A stretch of 46,996 bases of DNA from Candidatus Kaiserbacteria bacterium. Its GTDB lineage: Bacteria; Patescibacteriota; Minisyncoccia; Phycocordibacterales; UBA918. The notes beneath the pieces are model-generated. The model worked only from the letters and a program-made list of their open reading frames with translations, made no database searches and was not told where the DNA came from. The stretch spans positions 1 through 46,996 of the forward strand of contig JAGQMJ010000003.1 of assembly GCA_020428685.1 (NCBI GenBank). Direction: 5' to 3'. Below, piece by piece: positions 33,220 to 41,239 of this stretch. Numbering within the stretch: the first letter of the stretch is position 1; every line of letters begins with the position of its first letter. A program made the position numbers and the translations under genes.

Positions 33220-33398
33220 CTAGACAGGATTTGTCTGTCTGATGTCGGCGTAAGTGAAAACTTGCGACGACTGCATTCGGAGCAGGTGTAACAAAATAAA
33301 CTTTGTTACACCGCTCCTCACTTGTAAAGAAAAACATACAAGTTTCGTTTGCTCGGAGATAAAAATACAAGCATTTTTACCCCTCTCGCGCACTCACT
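33220..33398 (+). other. Hairpin-rich non-coding segment upstream of elongator tRNA-Met
   Basis: The segment holds several hairpins: AGACAG/CTGTCT, CGTAAGT/ACTTGCG, a strong stem GGTGTAACAAA/TTTGTTACACC (extended by GGAGC/GCTCC), and ACTTGTA/TACAAGT. TGTCGGCGTA at 33243-33252 is identical to the tRNA 5' end at 33399-33408. It has no reading frame of note. It could be a small RNA or a complex tRNA leader; I recognise no known family. Confidence 0.45.
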
Positions 33399-33399
33399 T

Positions 33400-33473
33400 G
33401 TCGGCGTAGCTCAGTTGGTTAGAGCACAGCACTCATAAAGCTGGGGTCGGAAGTTCAAATCTTCCCGTCGACA
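33400..33473 (+). tRNA. tRNA-Met(CAU), elongator type (or tRNA-Ile2)
   Basis: A 74-base cloverleaf: acceptor GTCGGCG with CGTCGAC (fully paired, one G-U), D-arm GCTC/GAGC, T-arm GGAAG/CTTCC. The anticodon CAT is at 33434-33436. The anticodon stem CAGCA/AGCTG has an A-A mismatch at 31:39 next to the loop. The paired 1:72 argues against the initiator. A CAU anticodon could also be lysidine-modified tRNA-Ile; sequence alone does not decide. CCA is not encoded. Confidence 0.88.
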
Positions 33474-33482
33474 CAAAGAAGT

Positions 33483-33517
33483 AAAACCGGCCGGAAACGA
33501 AGTTTCCGGCCGGTTTT
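33483..33517. terminator. Terminator after elongator tRNA-Met
   Basis: Perfect 16-bp arms 33483-33498 and 33502-33517 with a GAA loop and A4/T4 ends. Confidence 0.92.
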
Positions 33518-33531
33518 GTTATAATTACCAT

Positions 33532-33756
33532 ATGACAGAAATAATCGGGATTGTTGGTGCAACCAGTATCTTAATAGCTTTTCTTTTCAATCAGACAGGG
33601 AGGTGGACTAATGATTCCTTTGTGTATGATTTTGTTAATGCGATTGGGGCGTTACTACTAATAATCTATGCGTATTTAATTTCCAGCTATCCATTTATGG
33701 TCTTGAATACTGTTTGGTTTTTGGCAGCATTTAAGGATTTGGTGTTTAGGAAGTAA
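33532..33756 (+). CDS. Small three-helix membrane protein, CBU_0592-like
   Basis: The 74-residue protein consists of three hydrophobic segments (about residues 4-20, 33-50 and 53-70). The layout G-x-x-G-A-x-x-I-L-I-A-F, then a conserved FVNAIGALLLIIYAYLI and a final NTVWFLAAFKDL is like the CBU_0592 family of small membrane proteins of unknown function. TATAAT (33520-33525) ends exactly 6 bases before the ATG, so the first base of the mRNA is probably the A of the start codon. It is a monocistronic gene between two hairpin terminators and next to tRNA genes. Confidence 0.8.
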   Translation: MTEIIGIVGATSILIAFLFNQTGRWTNDSFVYDFVNAIGALLLIIYAYLISSYPFMVLNTVWFLAAFKDLVFRK

Positions 33757-33758
33757 TG

Positions 33759-33789
33759 AAAAGGCCGGCCCCTTCGGGGCCGGCCTTTT
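33759..33789. terminator. Terminator of the CBU_0592-like gene
   Basis: Perfect 14-bp arms 33759-33772 and 33776-33789 with a TTC loop and A4/T4 ends, 3 bases after the stop codon. Confidence 0.92.
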
Positions 33790-33798
33790 TTAAACAAA

Positions 33799-33818
33799 AA
33801 CACCCCAAGGGGTATTTT
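33799..33818 (-). terminator. Probable terminator of tRNA-Asp
   Basis: A short stem (ACCCC/GGGGT) with a T5 tract on the minus strand, just after the tRNA-Asp 3' end in that direction. Confidence 0.6.
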
Positions 33819-33823
33819 TACTG

Positions 33824-33897
33824 CGCGCCAGACGGGACTCGAACCCGCAACCTCCCGCGTGACAGGCGGGTGCTCTAACCAGTTGAGCTACCAGCGC
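33824..33897 (-). tRNA. tRNA-Asp(GUC)
   Basis: A 74-base cloverleaf on the minus strand: acceptor GCGCTGG with CTGGCGC (two G-U pairs), anticodon stem CCCGC/GCGGG around CTGTCAC giving anticodon GTC, and T-loop TTCGAGT. Discriminator G, the usual base for tRNA-Asp. CCA is not encoded. A TATACT box on the minus strand (about 33929-33934) could be its promoter. Confidence 0.95.
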
Positions 33898-34044
33898 ATA
33901 CGCGCTACTTACTGGTGTAAGTGGCAAGAGTATAGCGGTTTTTGAATTTTTTTGCAATTGTTTAGTTTAAAAAACCTGACTCCAAGATTAAAAAGCTAGA
34001 ATAATATCCCAAACTTTGCTATCCTGTTTGACGTTGCAAGATTA

Positions 34045-34117
34045 GCCATTGTAGCTCAGTTGGTAGAGCGCCGCCATGGTAAGGCGGAGGTCTCCAGTTC
34101 AATCCTGGACAATGGCT
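34045..34117 (+). tRNA. tRNA-Thr(GGU)
   Basis: A 73-base cloverleaf: acceptor GCCATTG with CAATGGC, D-arm GCTC/GAGC, anticodon stem CCGCC/GGCGG around ATGGTAA giving GGT, and T-arm with TTCAATC loop. Discriminator T. CCA is not encoded; CAA follows. Confidence 0.95.
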
Positions 34118-34204
34118 CAATATTTAAACATAGCAGCTTTTGATTTAAGTGTACTCAGGTTCATGCTAGTGCTGATGCACGCTATATATCTCAAGGAGCT
34201 TGTC

Positions 34205-34233
34205 TTGAATTCATAATGAATTTGTGGTATAAT
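34205..34233 (+). promoter_or_regulatory. Consensus sigma-70 promoter of the ABC exporter gene
   Basis: TTGAAT (34205-34210), a 17-base spacer and TATAAT (34228-34233). With a GAGGAG ribosome site (34255-34260) 7 bases before GTG 34268, this gene has a classical leader, unlike most neighbours. Confidence 0.8.
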
Positions 34234-34267
34234 TTAAATTAAATTTGTACATTCGAGGAGAAGTGTC

Positions 34268-35992
34268 GTGAACCTTACAACGTGGAAATGGTTATTCAAC
34301 CATCTTAAGCTACATACTTGGTCAATAACTGTATTGTTGCTGGTGAGTGTGGTATTTGGTCTCATTGAGATTGCTGTCCCGCTTGTTTTGCAGAGACTCG
34401 TAGATGCAGCAGCTGCGGGAACACAAGATGTTGGACTTATGGTCGGTCTAGTTGCGTTGACTATTGGTTCTGCAATCCCGTTGCCATACTGGCTGCGGGA
34501 GCGGCTACATGCTCGGTTTGGATACAAGCTGCACGGTGACTTGTTTCAAAGTCTGCTGTGTAAGGACATGTCATTTCATGATGACCGCGGGAGTACTATT
34601 CTTGCGATGCAAGCAGTAAACGGAGTGAAGGCTGCTGGCGGTTTACTTAATATCCTTACAGGCAACCATGTTTTTTTGCATATCCCTGTCGCAATTTTTG
34701 CGATTTTCTATCTGGGTCAATACAGTGTTTACGCTGTGGTGCTTCTGATTGGGTTCTTAATTTGCTTCGTCGTCTGCAGCAAATTCCTCGGCCGAAAAAT
34801 CTCTACCGAAGAAGAAGCTTATCAAGAGATTAATAACGAGCTCACTCATCGACGACGTGAAGCGGTTCATCAGATCCAGACAGTGAAGGTGAATAATGCC
34901 GTTGCGCATGAGCTAGGGTACTACTGGCGAGAAGGGAAAGGTGCACTCCAGCACAGGCTTCGGATAATCAATTTGCACAACGCCTTCAATCTGATGAGTA
35001 GCAGTGCACAAGGTTTTGCACTCATTGTTGTGGTTGCATTTTTCATTCCGCAGGTGGTGAGTGGCGACATTACGGTCGGGGTCTTCCTTGCACTAGTAGT
35101 GTTCGCTTCCCGTATTGTCGGGCCGGTGGAGTTCCTGGGTGATGTTTATGCTGAGATAAAGGAAGCAAGCGCACTCCTAAAGCCAGTGATGGAGATACTG
35201 GAAAACAAGCCTCAGGTAATTGAACAGTCGAGTCCTCTTCAGCTCAATCCAGTCCGAGGTTCCATAAGTTTACGTGGTGTAAGTTTTCGATACCCTGGTA
35301 GGGAAAACTTTATCCTCAAGGACATTTCACTAACCATTCCGGCGGGGAAGAAAACAGCTATCGTGGGCCGATCAGGCTCTGGGAAATCAACGTTAGCGCG
35401 ACTGCTAACCCGCCTGTATGACCCTAGCGCAGGAGTTATTGAGTATGACGGAACTGACCTACGTAACGTAGGTTTCAAATCACTTTACCGTGAGGTAGCG
35501 TATCTGACTCAAGAGGTAGCAATCTTCACAAGTACCATTGCTCAGAACGTCGCTTATGGTCTTGATGACTTTAAGTCCGAGGATGTCGCTCATGCTCTTT
35601 TCCGTTCATCTGCTCACTTCGTTGAGCATTTGGAGAACGGGCAGGATACAATGGTCGGCGAACTTGGTAAGAAGCTGTCTGGTGGTGAGCGGCAACGGCT
35701 GGTGATTGCGCGGCTGTTTATACGTAATCCTTCAGTTGTAATTCTTGATGAAGCTACTTCAGCACTCGATAATGTGACTGAGTCTGAAGTGCATCAAGCT
35801 TTCGAGGAGCTAGGTAAGCAAAACGGTGGGAAAACGATGATAGTCATCGCTCATCGCCTGTCGACAGTCATGAGTGCCGACCAGATTGTCGTGATGGATA
35901 ATGGGGAGGTGCTCGACGTCGGAACTCATGGTGAGTTAATAGGCCGGTGTCAGCTCTACTATGATCTTAATAAAACATTGGTCACCGCTTGA
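34268..35992 (+). CDS. ABC exporter, fused membrane and ATPase domains
   Basis: A 574-residue type IV ABC half-exporter: six transmembrane helices (about residues 16-300) and a C-terminal ATPase with Walker A (GRSGSGKST), signature (LSGGERQR), Walker B ([12 protein letters not shown]) and switch His (IAHRLS). It would work as a homodimer exporting lipids, peptides or drugs. It starts with GTG after a GAGGAG ribosome site and a consensus promoter, and ends at a terminator, so it is a stand-alone unit. The regulatory style and codon choice differ from adjacent core genes, suggesting acquisition from another bacterium. Confidence 0.94.
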   Translation: MNLTTWKWLFNHLKLHTWSITVLLLVSVVFGLIEIAVPLVLQRLVDAAAAGTQDVGLMVGLVALTIGSAIPLPYWLRERLHARFGYKLHGDLFQSLLCKDMSFHDDRGSTILAMQAVNGVKAAGGLLNILTGNHVFLHIPVAIFAIFYLGQYSVYAVVLLIGFLICFVVCSKFLGRKISTEEEAYQEINNELTHRRREAVHQIQTVKVNNAVAHELGYYWREGKGALQHRLRIINLHNAFNLMSSSAQGFALIVVVAFFIPQVVSGDITVGVFLALVVFASRIVGPVEFLGDVYAEIKEASALLKPVMEILENKPQVIEQSSPLQLNPVRGSISLRGVSFRYPGRENFILKDISLTIPAGKKTAIVGRSGSGKSTLARLLTRLYDPSAGVIEYDGTDLRNVGFKSLYREVAYLTQEVAIFTSTIAQNVAYGLDDFKSEDVAHALFRSSAHFVEHLENGQDTMVGELGKKLSGGERQRLVIARLFIRNPSVVILDEATSALDNVTESEVHQAFEELGKQNGGKTMIVIAHRLSTVMSADQIVVMDNGEVLDVGTHGELIGRCQLYYDLNKTLVTA

Positions 35993-36008
35993 TTGCGTAG
36001 GCAAGTAT

Positions 36009-36038
36009 GAGGTCCCGCCTAGTGTGGGACCTCTTTTT
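36009..36038 (+). terminator. Terminator of the ABC exporter gene
   Basis: Ten-bp stem (36009-36018 with 36024-36033, one G-U pair) followed by six T residues. Confidence 0.9.
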
Positions 36039-36119
36039 TATGCGTGGCAATGTAACGTTATTTCTTATCATGAGTTTTTAGGTCTGCGGCGGATTATTAT
36101 TTTTGTTATACTCATGGCT

Positions 36120-37001
36120 ATGTCAGAAAACGGCGATGTATCTAAACGAATTGCAGAAATTGAAGCGGCGATGCTTTTGCCGACTTTTTGGTCCAATCCG
36201 CAAGAGGCACAGTCAATGATAAAAGAATTGCAGGAGCTAAAAGATGTTGCTGAAGGTAAGGGGAAGTATGATCGAGCTGATGCTGTCTTCACGATTGTGG
36301 CTGGTGCTGGCGGTGATGATGCAGAAGATTTTGCACGGATGCTAGTCGAGATGTATCAAAAATATGCTGAGAGAAAAGGTTGGGGAGTGATGGTGGTCGA
36401 TAGTAATACCAATGATCAGAATGGTTATCGAAATATCACTTTTGAAATACAAGGTAAGGGTGCCTATGGAACTTTGTTAAACGAATCAGGAGTTCATCGG
36501 CTGGTGCGTATTTCACCATTCAATGCTAATGGTAAAAGGCAGACCTCTTTTGTTTTGGTGGAAGTGTCTCCACGTATGGAAGATGTGACAGCAGTTCAGC
36601 TGAATGAAGATGATTTGGAGATTTCTTTTGCTCGTTCAGGTGGGGCCGGTGGACAGAATGTAAACAAGCGCGAAACTGCCGTCAGAATAGTCCACCGGCC
36701 CACCAACATCTCAGTCAATATTTCTTCAGAGCGATCCCAACAACAAAACCGAGAAAAGGGCATGGCACTTTTGGCGGGTAAGATTTTTGCTTTTGAAGAG
36801 GCTCAGCGAGCTAGGGAGCTGCAAGGGCTTTCGGTAGAGAAAACTCTCAAGATTGAGTGGGGTAGTCAGATTCGGTCATATGTTTTGCATCCGTATCAGC
36901 TGGTAAAAGACCATCGAACCAATACAGAGGTTAGAAATATAGAATCAGTGCTCGGCGGTGATATAGAGCCGTTTATAGCGGCTTCGGCTAATTTAAACTA
37001 G
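36120..37001 (+). CDS. prfB: Peptide chain release factor 2, short form
   Basis: A 293-residue class I release factor with the catalytic GGQ motif ([11 protein letters not shown]) and the RF2 stop-codon recognition tripeptide SPF ([16 protein letters not shown]), so it should read UAA and UGA. RF2 proteins are normally about 360 residues; here the N-terminal helical domain 1 is reduced to about 60 residues. There is no in-frame UGA or CTTTGA frameshift site. ATG 36120 is chosen because TATACT (36107-36112) ends 7 bases before it; ATG 36114 would lie before the transcription start. ftsE follows after 18 bases with its own promoter. Confidence 0.93.
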   Translation: MSENGDVSKRIAEIEAAMLLPTFWSNPQEAQSMIKELQELKDVAEGKGKYDRADAVFTIVAGAGGDDAEDFARMLVEMYQKYAERKGWGVMVVDSNTNDQNGYRNITFEIQGKGAYGTLLNESGVHRLVRISPFNANGKRQTSFVLVEVSPRMEDVTAVQLNEDDLEISFARSGGAGGQNVNKRETAVRIVHRPTNISVNISSERSQQQNREKGMALLAGKIFAFEEAQRARELQGLSVEKTLKIEWGSQIRSYVLHPYQLVKDHRTNTEVRNIESVLGGDIEPFIAASANLN

Positions 37002-37019
37002 CATGATATACTGACCAAT

Positions 37020-37703
37020 ATGATTTACTTCGACAACGTTTCTAAGGTATACAACGATGGCCGGTCGGCTGCTTTGCAAGAGGTTACGTTTCAGGTCGCT
37101 CCGAAAGAGTTCGTTTCAATTGTTGGACATTCTGGTGCTGGAAAAACCACTCTCCTCAAGATGATTATTGCTGAAGATCACCCTTCACACGGGCAAGTTT
37201 TCTTTGAGTCGTTAGATGTACACAGAATTCCCAAGACTCGACTGCCTCATTATCGTCGCAAGATCGGTACGGTTTTTCAGGATTTTAAATTACTCCCTCA
37301 CAAGACCGCTTACGAAAACGTAGCTTTTGCTATGGAAGCCAATGGTCGTACTGATGAAGAAATTGCAGAAAACGTACCGCAGGCATTGGCTCTCGTGGAT
37401 CTAGAAGATAAGATTTGGAATTTTCCAAATGAACTCTCTGGCGGAGAAAAGCAGCGAGTAGCGATAGCGCGCGCAATCGTCAATCAGCCAGACATTATTA
37501 TTGCCGACGAGCCAACCGGAAATCTTGACCCGATTGCAACTTACGAAGTCGTACAGATCTTAAGAAAAATCAACGACCTTGGCACCACTGTTATTATGAC
37601 GACTCACAATAAGGGGGTAATCGATGAGATTGAACGTCGAGTGATTACAATGGATGATGGAAGAATTGTTCGTGATGATGCAACTGGTAAATACGTCTTA
37701 TAA
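37020..37703 (+). CDS. ftsE: Cell division ATP-binding protein FtsE
   Basis: A 227-residue ABC ATPase with Walker A (GHSGAGKTTL), Q-loop (TVFQDFKLLP), signature (LSGGEKQR) and Walker B ([12 protein letters not shown]). FtsE with FtsX recruits and activates peptidoglycan hydrolases at the division site. TATACT (37007-37012) ends 7 bases before the ATG, so the mRNA is probably leaderless. ftsX begins 5 bases after the stop. Sequence and length are typical. Confidence 0.96.
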   Translation: MIYFDNVSKVYNDGRSAALQEVTFQVAPKEFVSIVGHSGAGKTTLLKMIIAEDHPSHGQVFFESLDVHRIPKTRLPHYRRKIGTVFQDFKLLPHKTAYENVAFAMEANGRTDEEIAENVPQALALVDLEDKIWNFPNELSGGEKQRVAIARAIVNQPDIIIADEPTGNLDPIATYEVVQILRKINDLGTTVIMTTHNKGVIDEIERRVITMDDGRIVRDDATGKYVL

Positions 37704-37708
37704 TAATT

Positions 37709-38629
37709 ATGTTAACTGGATTTAGAAGAGTAGTAAAAGCTGGGTTTGTAGGTTTTTGGAGAAACGCTTATGTTTCTCTAGCTTCAATTTTTGTGCTTAC
37801 AGTTGCACTGTTTGTGATTGGTTCGACGATGTTTGTCGATCAGCTTTTGGCTACGTCACTCAATACTTTGCAGTCAAAAGTAGATATCAATGTCTACTTC
37901 GTGCCAGATGCTCCAGAAGATGAAATCGAACGTATTAAAAACGCTGTCGCTGCTTTGCCTGATGTCGCTTCTGTTCAGTTCACTTCTCGCGAAGACGCAC
38001 TCCGTATTTATCGTGAAAATAACCAAAATGACGAGATTTCTCTACAAGCTCTAGAAGAGCTGGAAGAGAACCCTCTGGGGGCAAATATCGCGATCCAAGC
38101 AAAAGAAACTTCTCAATATGAAAGCGTAGCTCGTTTTCTTGAAGAACAGCGAGCGCTTGAAAAGCCAAGTGTGCCCGTAATTGACGAAGTAAACTTCGCC
38201 CGCAACAAAGAATCAATCGACACTCTGACATCTATCATCAAGGCAACTGAGCGAGCCAGCTTCATTATTATGATTGCTCTCTTGATTGCAGCGGTTTTGA
38301 TTACTTTCAATACTATTAGATTGGCAATTTACACTTCGCGAGAGGAAATCGCCATCATGCGTTTGGTGGGAGCGAGCAATATGTTCATCCGTGGGCCATT
38401 TATGTTGCAAGGTATTATGTACGGCTTTATTTCAGGAGTGTTAGCGTTATTATTTTTCTACCCAATTCTGGTCTGGGTTGGTCCAGAAACAGAGTCATTC
38501 TTTGAGATTAATTTGTTCACCTACTATATTTCAAACTTCGGTGAGATATTTGGTATTTTAGTTGGGATTGGAGTGGTTCTCGGTTTGGTCTCAAGTACAT
38601 TAGCAGTGGCGCGGTATTTACGAACATAA
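37709..38629 (+). CDS. ftsX: Cell division membrane protein FtsX
   Basis: The 306-residue protein has four transmembrane segments (about residues 23-45, 180-200, 230-255 and 275-300) and an extracytoplasmic domain between the first and second (about 50-170) with the FtsX pattern VDINVYFVPDAPEDEI and FTSREDAL. It transmits ATP-driven movement of FtsE to cell-wall hydrolases. It is translated 5 bases after ftsE and followed after 14 bases by pyrG. Confidence 0.95.
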   Translation: MLTGFRRVVKAGFVGFWRNAYVSLASIFVLTVALFVIGSTMFVDQLLATSLNTLQSKVDINVYFVPDAPEDEIERIKNAVAALPDVASVQFTSREDALRIYRENNQNDEISLQALEELEENPLGANIAIQAKETSQYESVARFLEEQRALEKPSVPVIDEVNFARNKESIDTLTSIIKATERASFIIMIALLIAAVLITFNTIRLAIYTSREEIAIMRLVGASNMFIRGPFMLQGIMYGFISGVLALLFFYPILVWVGPETESFFEINLFTYYISNFGEIFGILVGIGVVLGLVSSTLAVARYLRT

Positions 38630-38643
38630 TTTTCTGAATTGAT

Positions 38644-40311
38644 ATGAAGAAAGCAGCAAACAAAACGACGGCCAAGAAAGTGGCTCCGAAGTACATTTTT
38701 GTGGTTGGTGGTGTGATGAGCGGTGTAGGGAAGGGTGTAGCCTCATCTTCAATCGCGACTGTCCTGCAGGCGCGCGGACATAAGGTGACGGCGATGAAGA
38801 TTGATCCGTACATCAACGTAGATGCTGGGACCATGAATCCAACCGAGCACGGCGAAGTTTTTGTTTTGAAAGACGGTCTTGAGACAGATCAAGATATGGG
38901 AAATTATGAAAGATTCCTCAATACTGACCTGCCAAGAATAAACTACATGACCACAGGAAGTGTCTACTTGTCTGTGATTGAGAAAGAAAGAAATTTGGAA
39001 TACAAAGGAAAGAATGTTGAGGTGGTGCCAGACATCCCGCTTGAGGTAATTCGTCGGATTAAAGAAGCTGGAGAAACAGCCGGAGCGGATGTGGTGCAGA
39101 TTGAGGTCGGAGGGACTGTGGGTGAGTATCAAAATGTACTTTTCTTGGAAGCAATTCGTATGATGAAGAGTGACCAGCCGGATGATGTTGCTGTCGTGAT
39201 GGTGAGCTATTTGCCGGTGCCGGGCAGTATCGGTGAAATGAAAACAAAGCCGACTCAGACGGCGGTACGGATGCTCAACAATGCCGGTGTTTTTGCAGAC
39301 ATGATAGTTTGCCGTAGTCCAATCGGAGTTGATATCAAGCGCAAAGAAAAGATTGCCAAGTTCTGTAACGTAAAAGTTGAGAATGTTATTTCAGCTCCTG
39401 ATGTGGAAAGTATTTATGATATTCCTTTAAATTATGAGGAAGACAAACTCTCTTTCCAGCTTTCAGGTATTCTTAATTTACCAAACAAAAAATCCACTGA
39501 CTTAAAAGAGTGGAAGAAGTTTGTAAGTCGATCAAAGTCAGTAACTGTGCCGGTCAAGATTGCGGTGGTTGGCAAGTATTTTAATTCTGGTGATTTCATT
39601 TTGTCCGACGTTTATTTGTCTGTGCTAGAAGCCATCAAATATTCTGCCTATAAACTAAATCTAAAACCAGAAATTTCTTATCTATCTGCTCAAGAATTTT
39701 CTGATAAAAAGCAGCTGAAAAAATTGAAGGACTACGATGGTATCTTGGTGCCTGGAGGATTTGGGTTGACTGGTATAGATGGAAAGCTGAATGTAATTGA
39801 GTATGCCCGCAAAAACAAGATTCCGTATTTTGGAATTTGTTATGGTATGCAGCTTATGGTGCTTGAATACGCCCAAAATGTGGCCAAGCTAAAAAATGCC
39901 AGTACAGCTGAGATTGATGCCAAGGCTGAGCATTTGGTGATTGGAATAATGGATGAGCAGAAAGAAAAGCTGGCACAAAAGAATATGGGTGGCAGTATGC
40001 GTCTTGGTCAGTATCCAGCCAAGCTGACAAAAGGCTCAGTAGCTGCAAAAGCATACAAGGCTGAATTGATTGAGGAGCGGCACAGACATCGGTATGAAGT
40101 CAACCCTGATTACGTGCCGCTCCTCACCGAAAAAGGCCTACGTTTCTCTGGTGTTTCGCCTGATGGTACATTGATGGAAATCGCCGAACTGCCAAAAGAA
40201 GAACATCCATTTTTTGTTGGTGTACAGTTTCATCCAGAATTAAAGGCACGTCCACTCGATCCACACCCGTTGTTTACTGCTTTTATAAAAACCGCTTACG
40301 AGGCAGATTAG
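38644..40311 (+). CDS. pyrG: CTP synthase PyrG
   Basis: A full-length 555-residue CTP synthase: an N-terminal synthetase domain with the P-loop GGVMSGVGKGVASSS and IDPYINVDAGTMNP, and a C-terminal class I glutaminase domain with nucleophile Cys in FGICYGMQ and catalytic His-Glu in GVQFHPE. It converts UTP and glutamine to CTP. A lysine-rich extension (about 15 residues) precedes the conserved start. Stop at 40309-40311 is followed by the tRNA-Gln leader. Confidence 0.97.
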   Translation: MKKAANKTTAKKVAPKYIFVVGGVMSGVGKGVASSSIATVLQARGHKVTAMKIDPYINVDAGTMNPTEHGEVFVLKDGLETDQDMGNYERFLNTDLPRINYMTTGSVYLSVIEKERNLEYKGKNVEVVPDIPLEVIRRIKEAGETAGADVVQIEVGGTVGEYQNVLFLEAIRMMKSDQPDDVAVVMVSYLPVPGSIGEMKTKPTQTAVRMLNNAGVFADMIVCRSPIGVDIKRKEKIAKFCNVKVENVISAPDVESIYDIPLNYEEDKLSFQLSGILNLPNKKSTDLKEWKKFVSRSKSVTVPVKIAVVGKYFNSGDFILSDVYLSVLEAIKYSAYKLNLKPEISYLSAQEFSDKKQLKKLKDYDGILVPGGFGLTGIDGKLNVIEYARKNKIPYFGICYGMQLMVLEYAQNVAKLKNASTAEIDAKAEHLVIGIMDEQKEKLAQKNMGGSMRLGQYPAKLTKGSVAAKAYKAELIEERHRHRYEVNPDYVPLLTEKGLRFSGVSPDGTLMEIAELPKEEHPFFVGVQFHPELKARPLDPHPLFTAFIKTAYEAD

Positions 40312-40359
40312 TCATTTTTTGACTCTAGAGTAACCAGAAAAAATATGCTATGGTAGTGG

Positions 40360-40386
40360 ACGCCTGCATGATTTAAGTGCAGGCGC
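40360..40386 (+). promoter_or_regulatory. Hairpin in the leader of tRNA-Gln
   Basis: CGCCTGCA pairs with TGCAGGCG around a 9-base loop (about 40361-40385), between a TATGCT-like -10 (about 40346) and the tRNA. It may mark processing of the pre-tRNA. Confidence 0.45.
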
Positions 40387-40397
40387 AGTCTACCTTT

Positions 40398-40468
40398 TAC
40401 CCGATCGTCTAATGGTAGGACGACTGGTTTTGGTCCAGTTAATCGGGGTTCGAGTCCCTGTCGGGTAG
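40398..40468 (+). tRNA. tRNA-Gln(UUG)
   Basis: A 71-base cloverleaf: acceptor TACCCGA with TCGGGTA, anticodon stem ACTGG/CCAGT around TTTTGGT giving TTG, and T-arm CGGGG/CCCTG around TTCGAGT. Discriminator G. CCA is not encoded; CAA follows. A gatCA operon in the window suggests that Gln-tRNA(Gln) may be made by the indirect route. Confidence 0.95.
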
Positions 40469-40471
40469 CAA

Positions 40472-40515
40472 ACACAAAAAACAGTCCGAGCGAAAGCTTG
40501 GACTGTTTTTGTGTA
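40472..40515 (+). terminator. Terminator after tRNA-Gln
   Basis: An imperfect long stem (ACAAAAAACAGTCCGAGC with GCTTGGACTGTTTTTGT) around GAAA, ending in a T5 tract. Confidence 0.85.
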
Positions 40516-40557
40516 ACCTGCTTCGGAGACAAGAAATAATCCGGGGGATTATTTCGT

Positions 40558-40567
40558 GGGACTCGAA
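40558..40567 (-). repeat. Inverted copy of the tRNA-Gln T-loop
   Basis: GGGACTCGAA is the exact reverse complement of 40449-40458 in tRNA-Gln. Its position after the tRNA terminator matches the inverted T-loop copy after tRNA-fMet. Confidence 0.45.
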
Positions 40568-40668
40568 AAGCTTTTGATGTAGATTCGACTGGAAGGAGAA
40601 TATATCCAAAAGGTATACTGGTCATGTAATGACCGATACTCCCTGTACGGCAGCACTTAGCATAAGTT

Positions 40669-41169
40669 TTATTTGTTTAAAGAGTAAGTTTCAATATCTA
40701 TTAAGACATCATTTTTTGTAAATAGGTTCTTCAGCTCTCCAGCTTTTTGGAAACCTAATTGTTTGTATAATTTTATTGCAGTCTCATTGCTTTTAGCAAC
40801 GTCAAGATAAATATTTTTTATCTTTGGATTACTCTCTAAAGCATTGATAACTTCAGTTAGTAGTAATAATCCCACACCTTGTCCTCTTTTGCTGGGTAAA
40901 ACAGAAATCGCATTGATTTTAGCACCACTGTTAAAGTTAGCTGACTGTGCTTTGTATATTATTTGACAATAAGCAATCGGAGTCTTGTCTTCGTATGCAA
41001 TGAAGTGTATTAAATCATTATGCTGTAATATCTTCCTCAGTGCTTCAGTGTCAATAATCTCTTGAGATGCCATGAAATCCTCTTCTGAGTAAGAATTTAT
41101 AAACATATAAAGAAGTGACTCTATTTCAGAATCAGATTGTGTTTTGTAGTTTAATTCTAATATATGCAT
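40669..41169 (-). CDS. GNAT-family N-acetyltransferase
   Basis: The 166-residue protein has the GNAT acetyl-CoA loop (LPSKRGQGVGLLLL, the R/Q-x-x-G-x-G pattern), the strand before it (INAISVLP) and the typical C-terminal block YLDVAKSNETAIKLYKQLGF. It transfers an acetyl group to an amine; the substrate is unknown. On the minus strand TATAGT (41176-41181) lies 6 bases before the ATG, so the mRNA is probably leaderless. It is the first gene of the tRNA-Gln island and runs opposite to most neighbours. Confidence 0.9.
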   Translation of the reverse strand: MHILELNYKTQSDSEIESLLYMFINSYSEEDFMASQEIIDTEALRKILQHNDLIHFIAYEDKTPIAYCQIIYKAQSANFNSGAKINAISVLPSKRGQGVGLLLLTEVINALESNPKIKNIYLDVAKSNETAIKLYKQLGFQKAGELKNLFTKNDVLIDIETYSLNK

Positions 41170-41182
41170 AGTCTAACTATAG

Positions 41183-41218
41183 TATAAAAAAAGCACCTAG
41201 CCAATTTGTGGCTAGGTG
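41183..41218 (-). terminator. Terminator of the 41240-41806 gene
   Basis: Ten-bp stem CACCTAGCCA/TGGCTAGGTG (41194-41203 with 41209-41218), followed on the minus strand by seven T residues. Confidence 0.88.
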
Positions 41219-41239
41219 TTATCTACGTGTACTTGAGAG

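Noticed and set aside
36115-36300. Programmed +1 frameshift in prfB
   Set aside because: The frame is open from the start to the conserved core, with no in-frame UGA or CTTTGA slippery site.
40308-40625. Minus-strand reading frame over tRNA-Gln
   Set aside because: It is antisense to the tRNA and its terminator (RQGLEPRLTGPKPVVLPLDD) and has no promoter or homologous fold.
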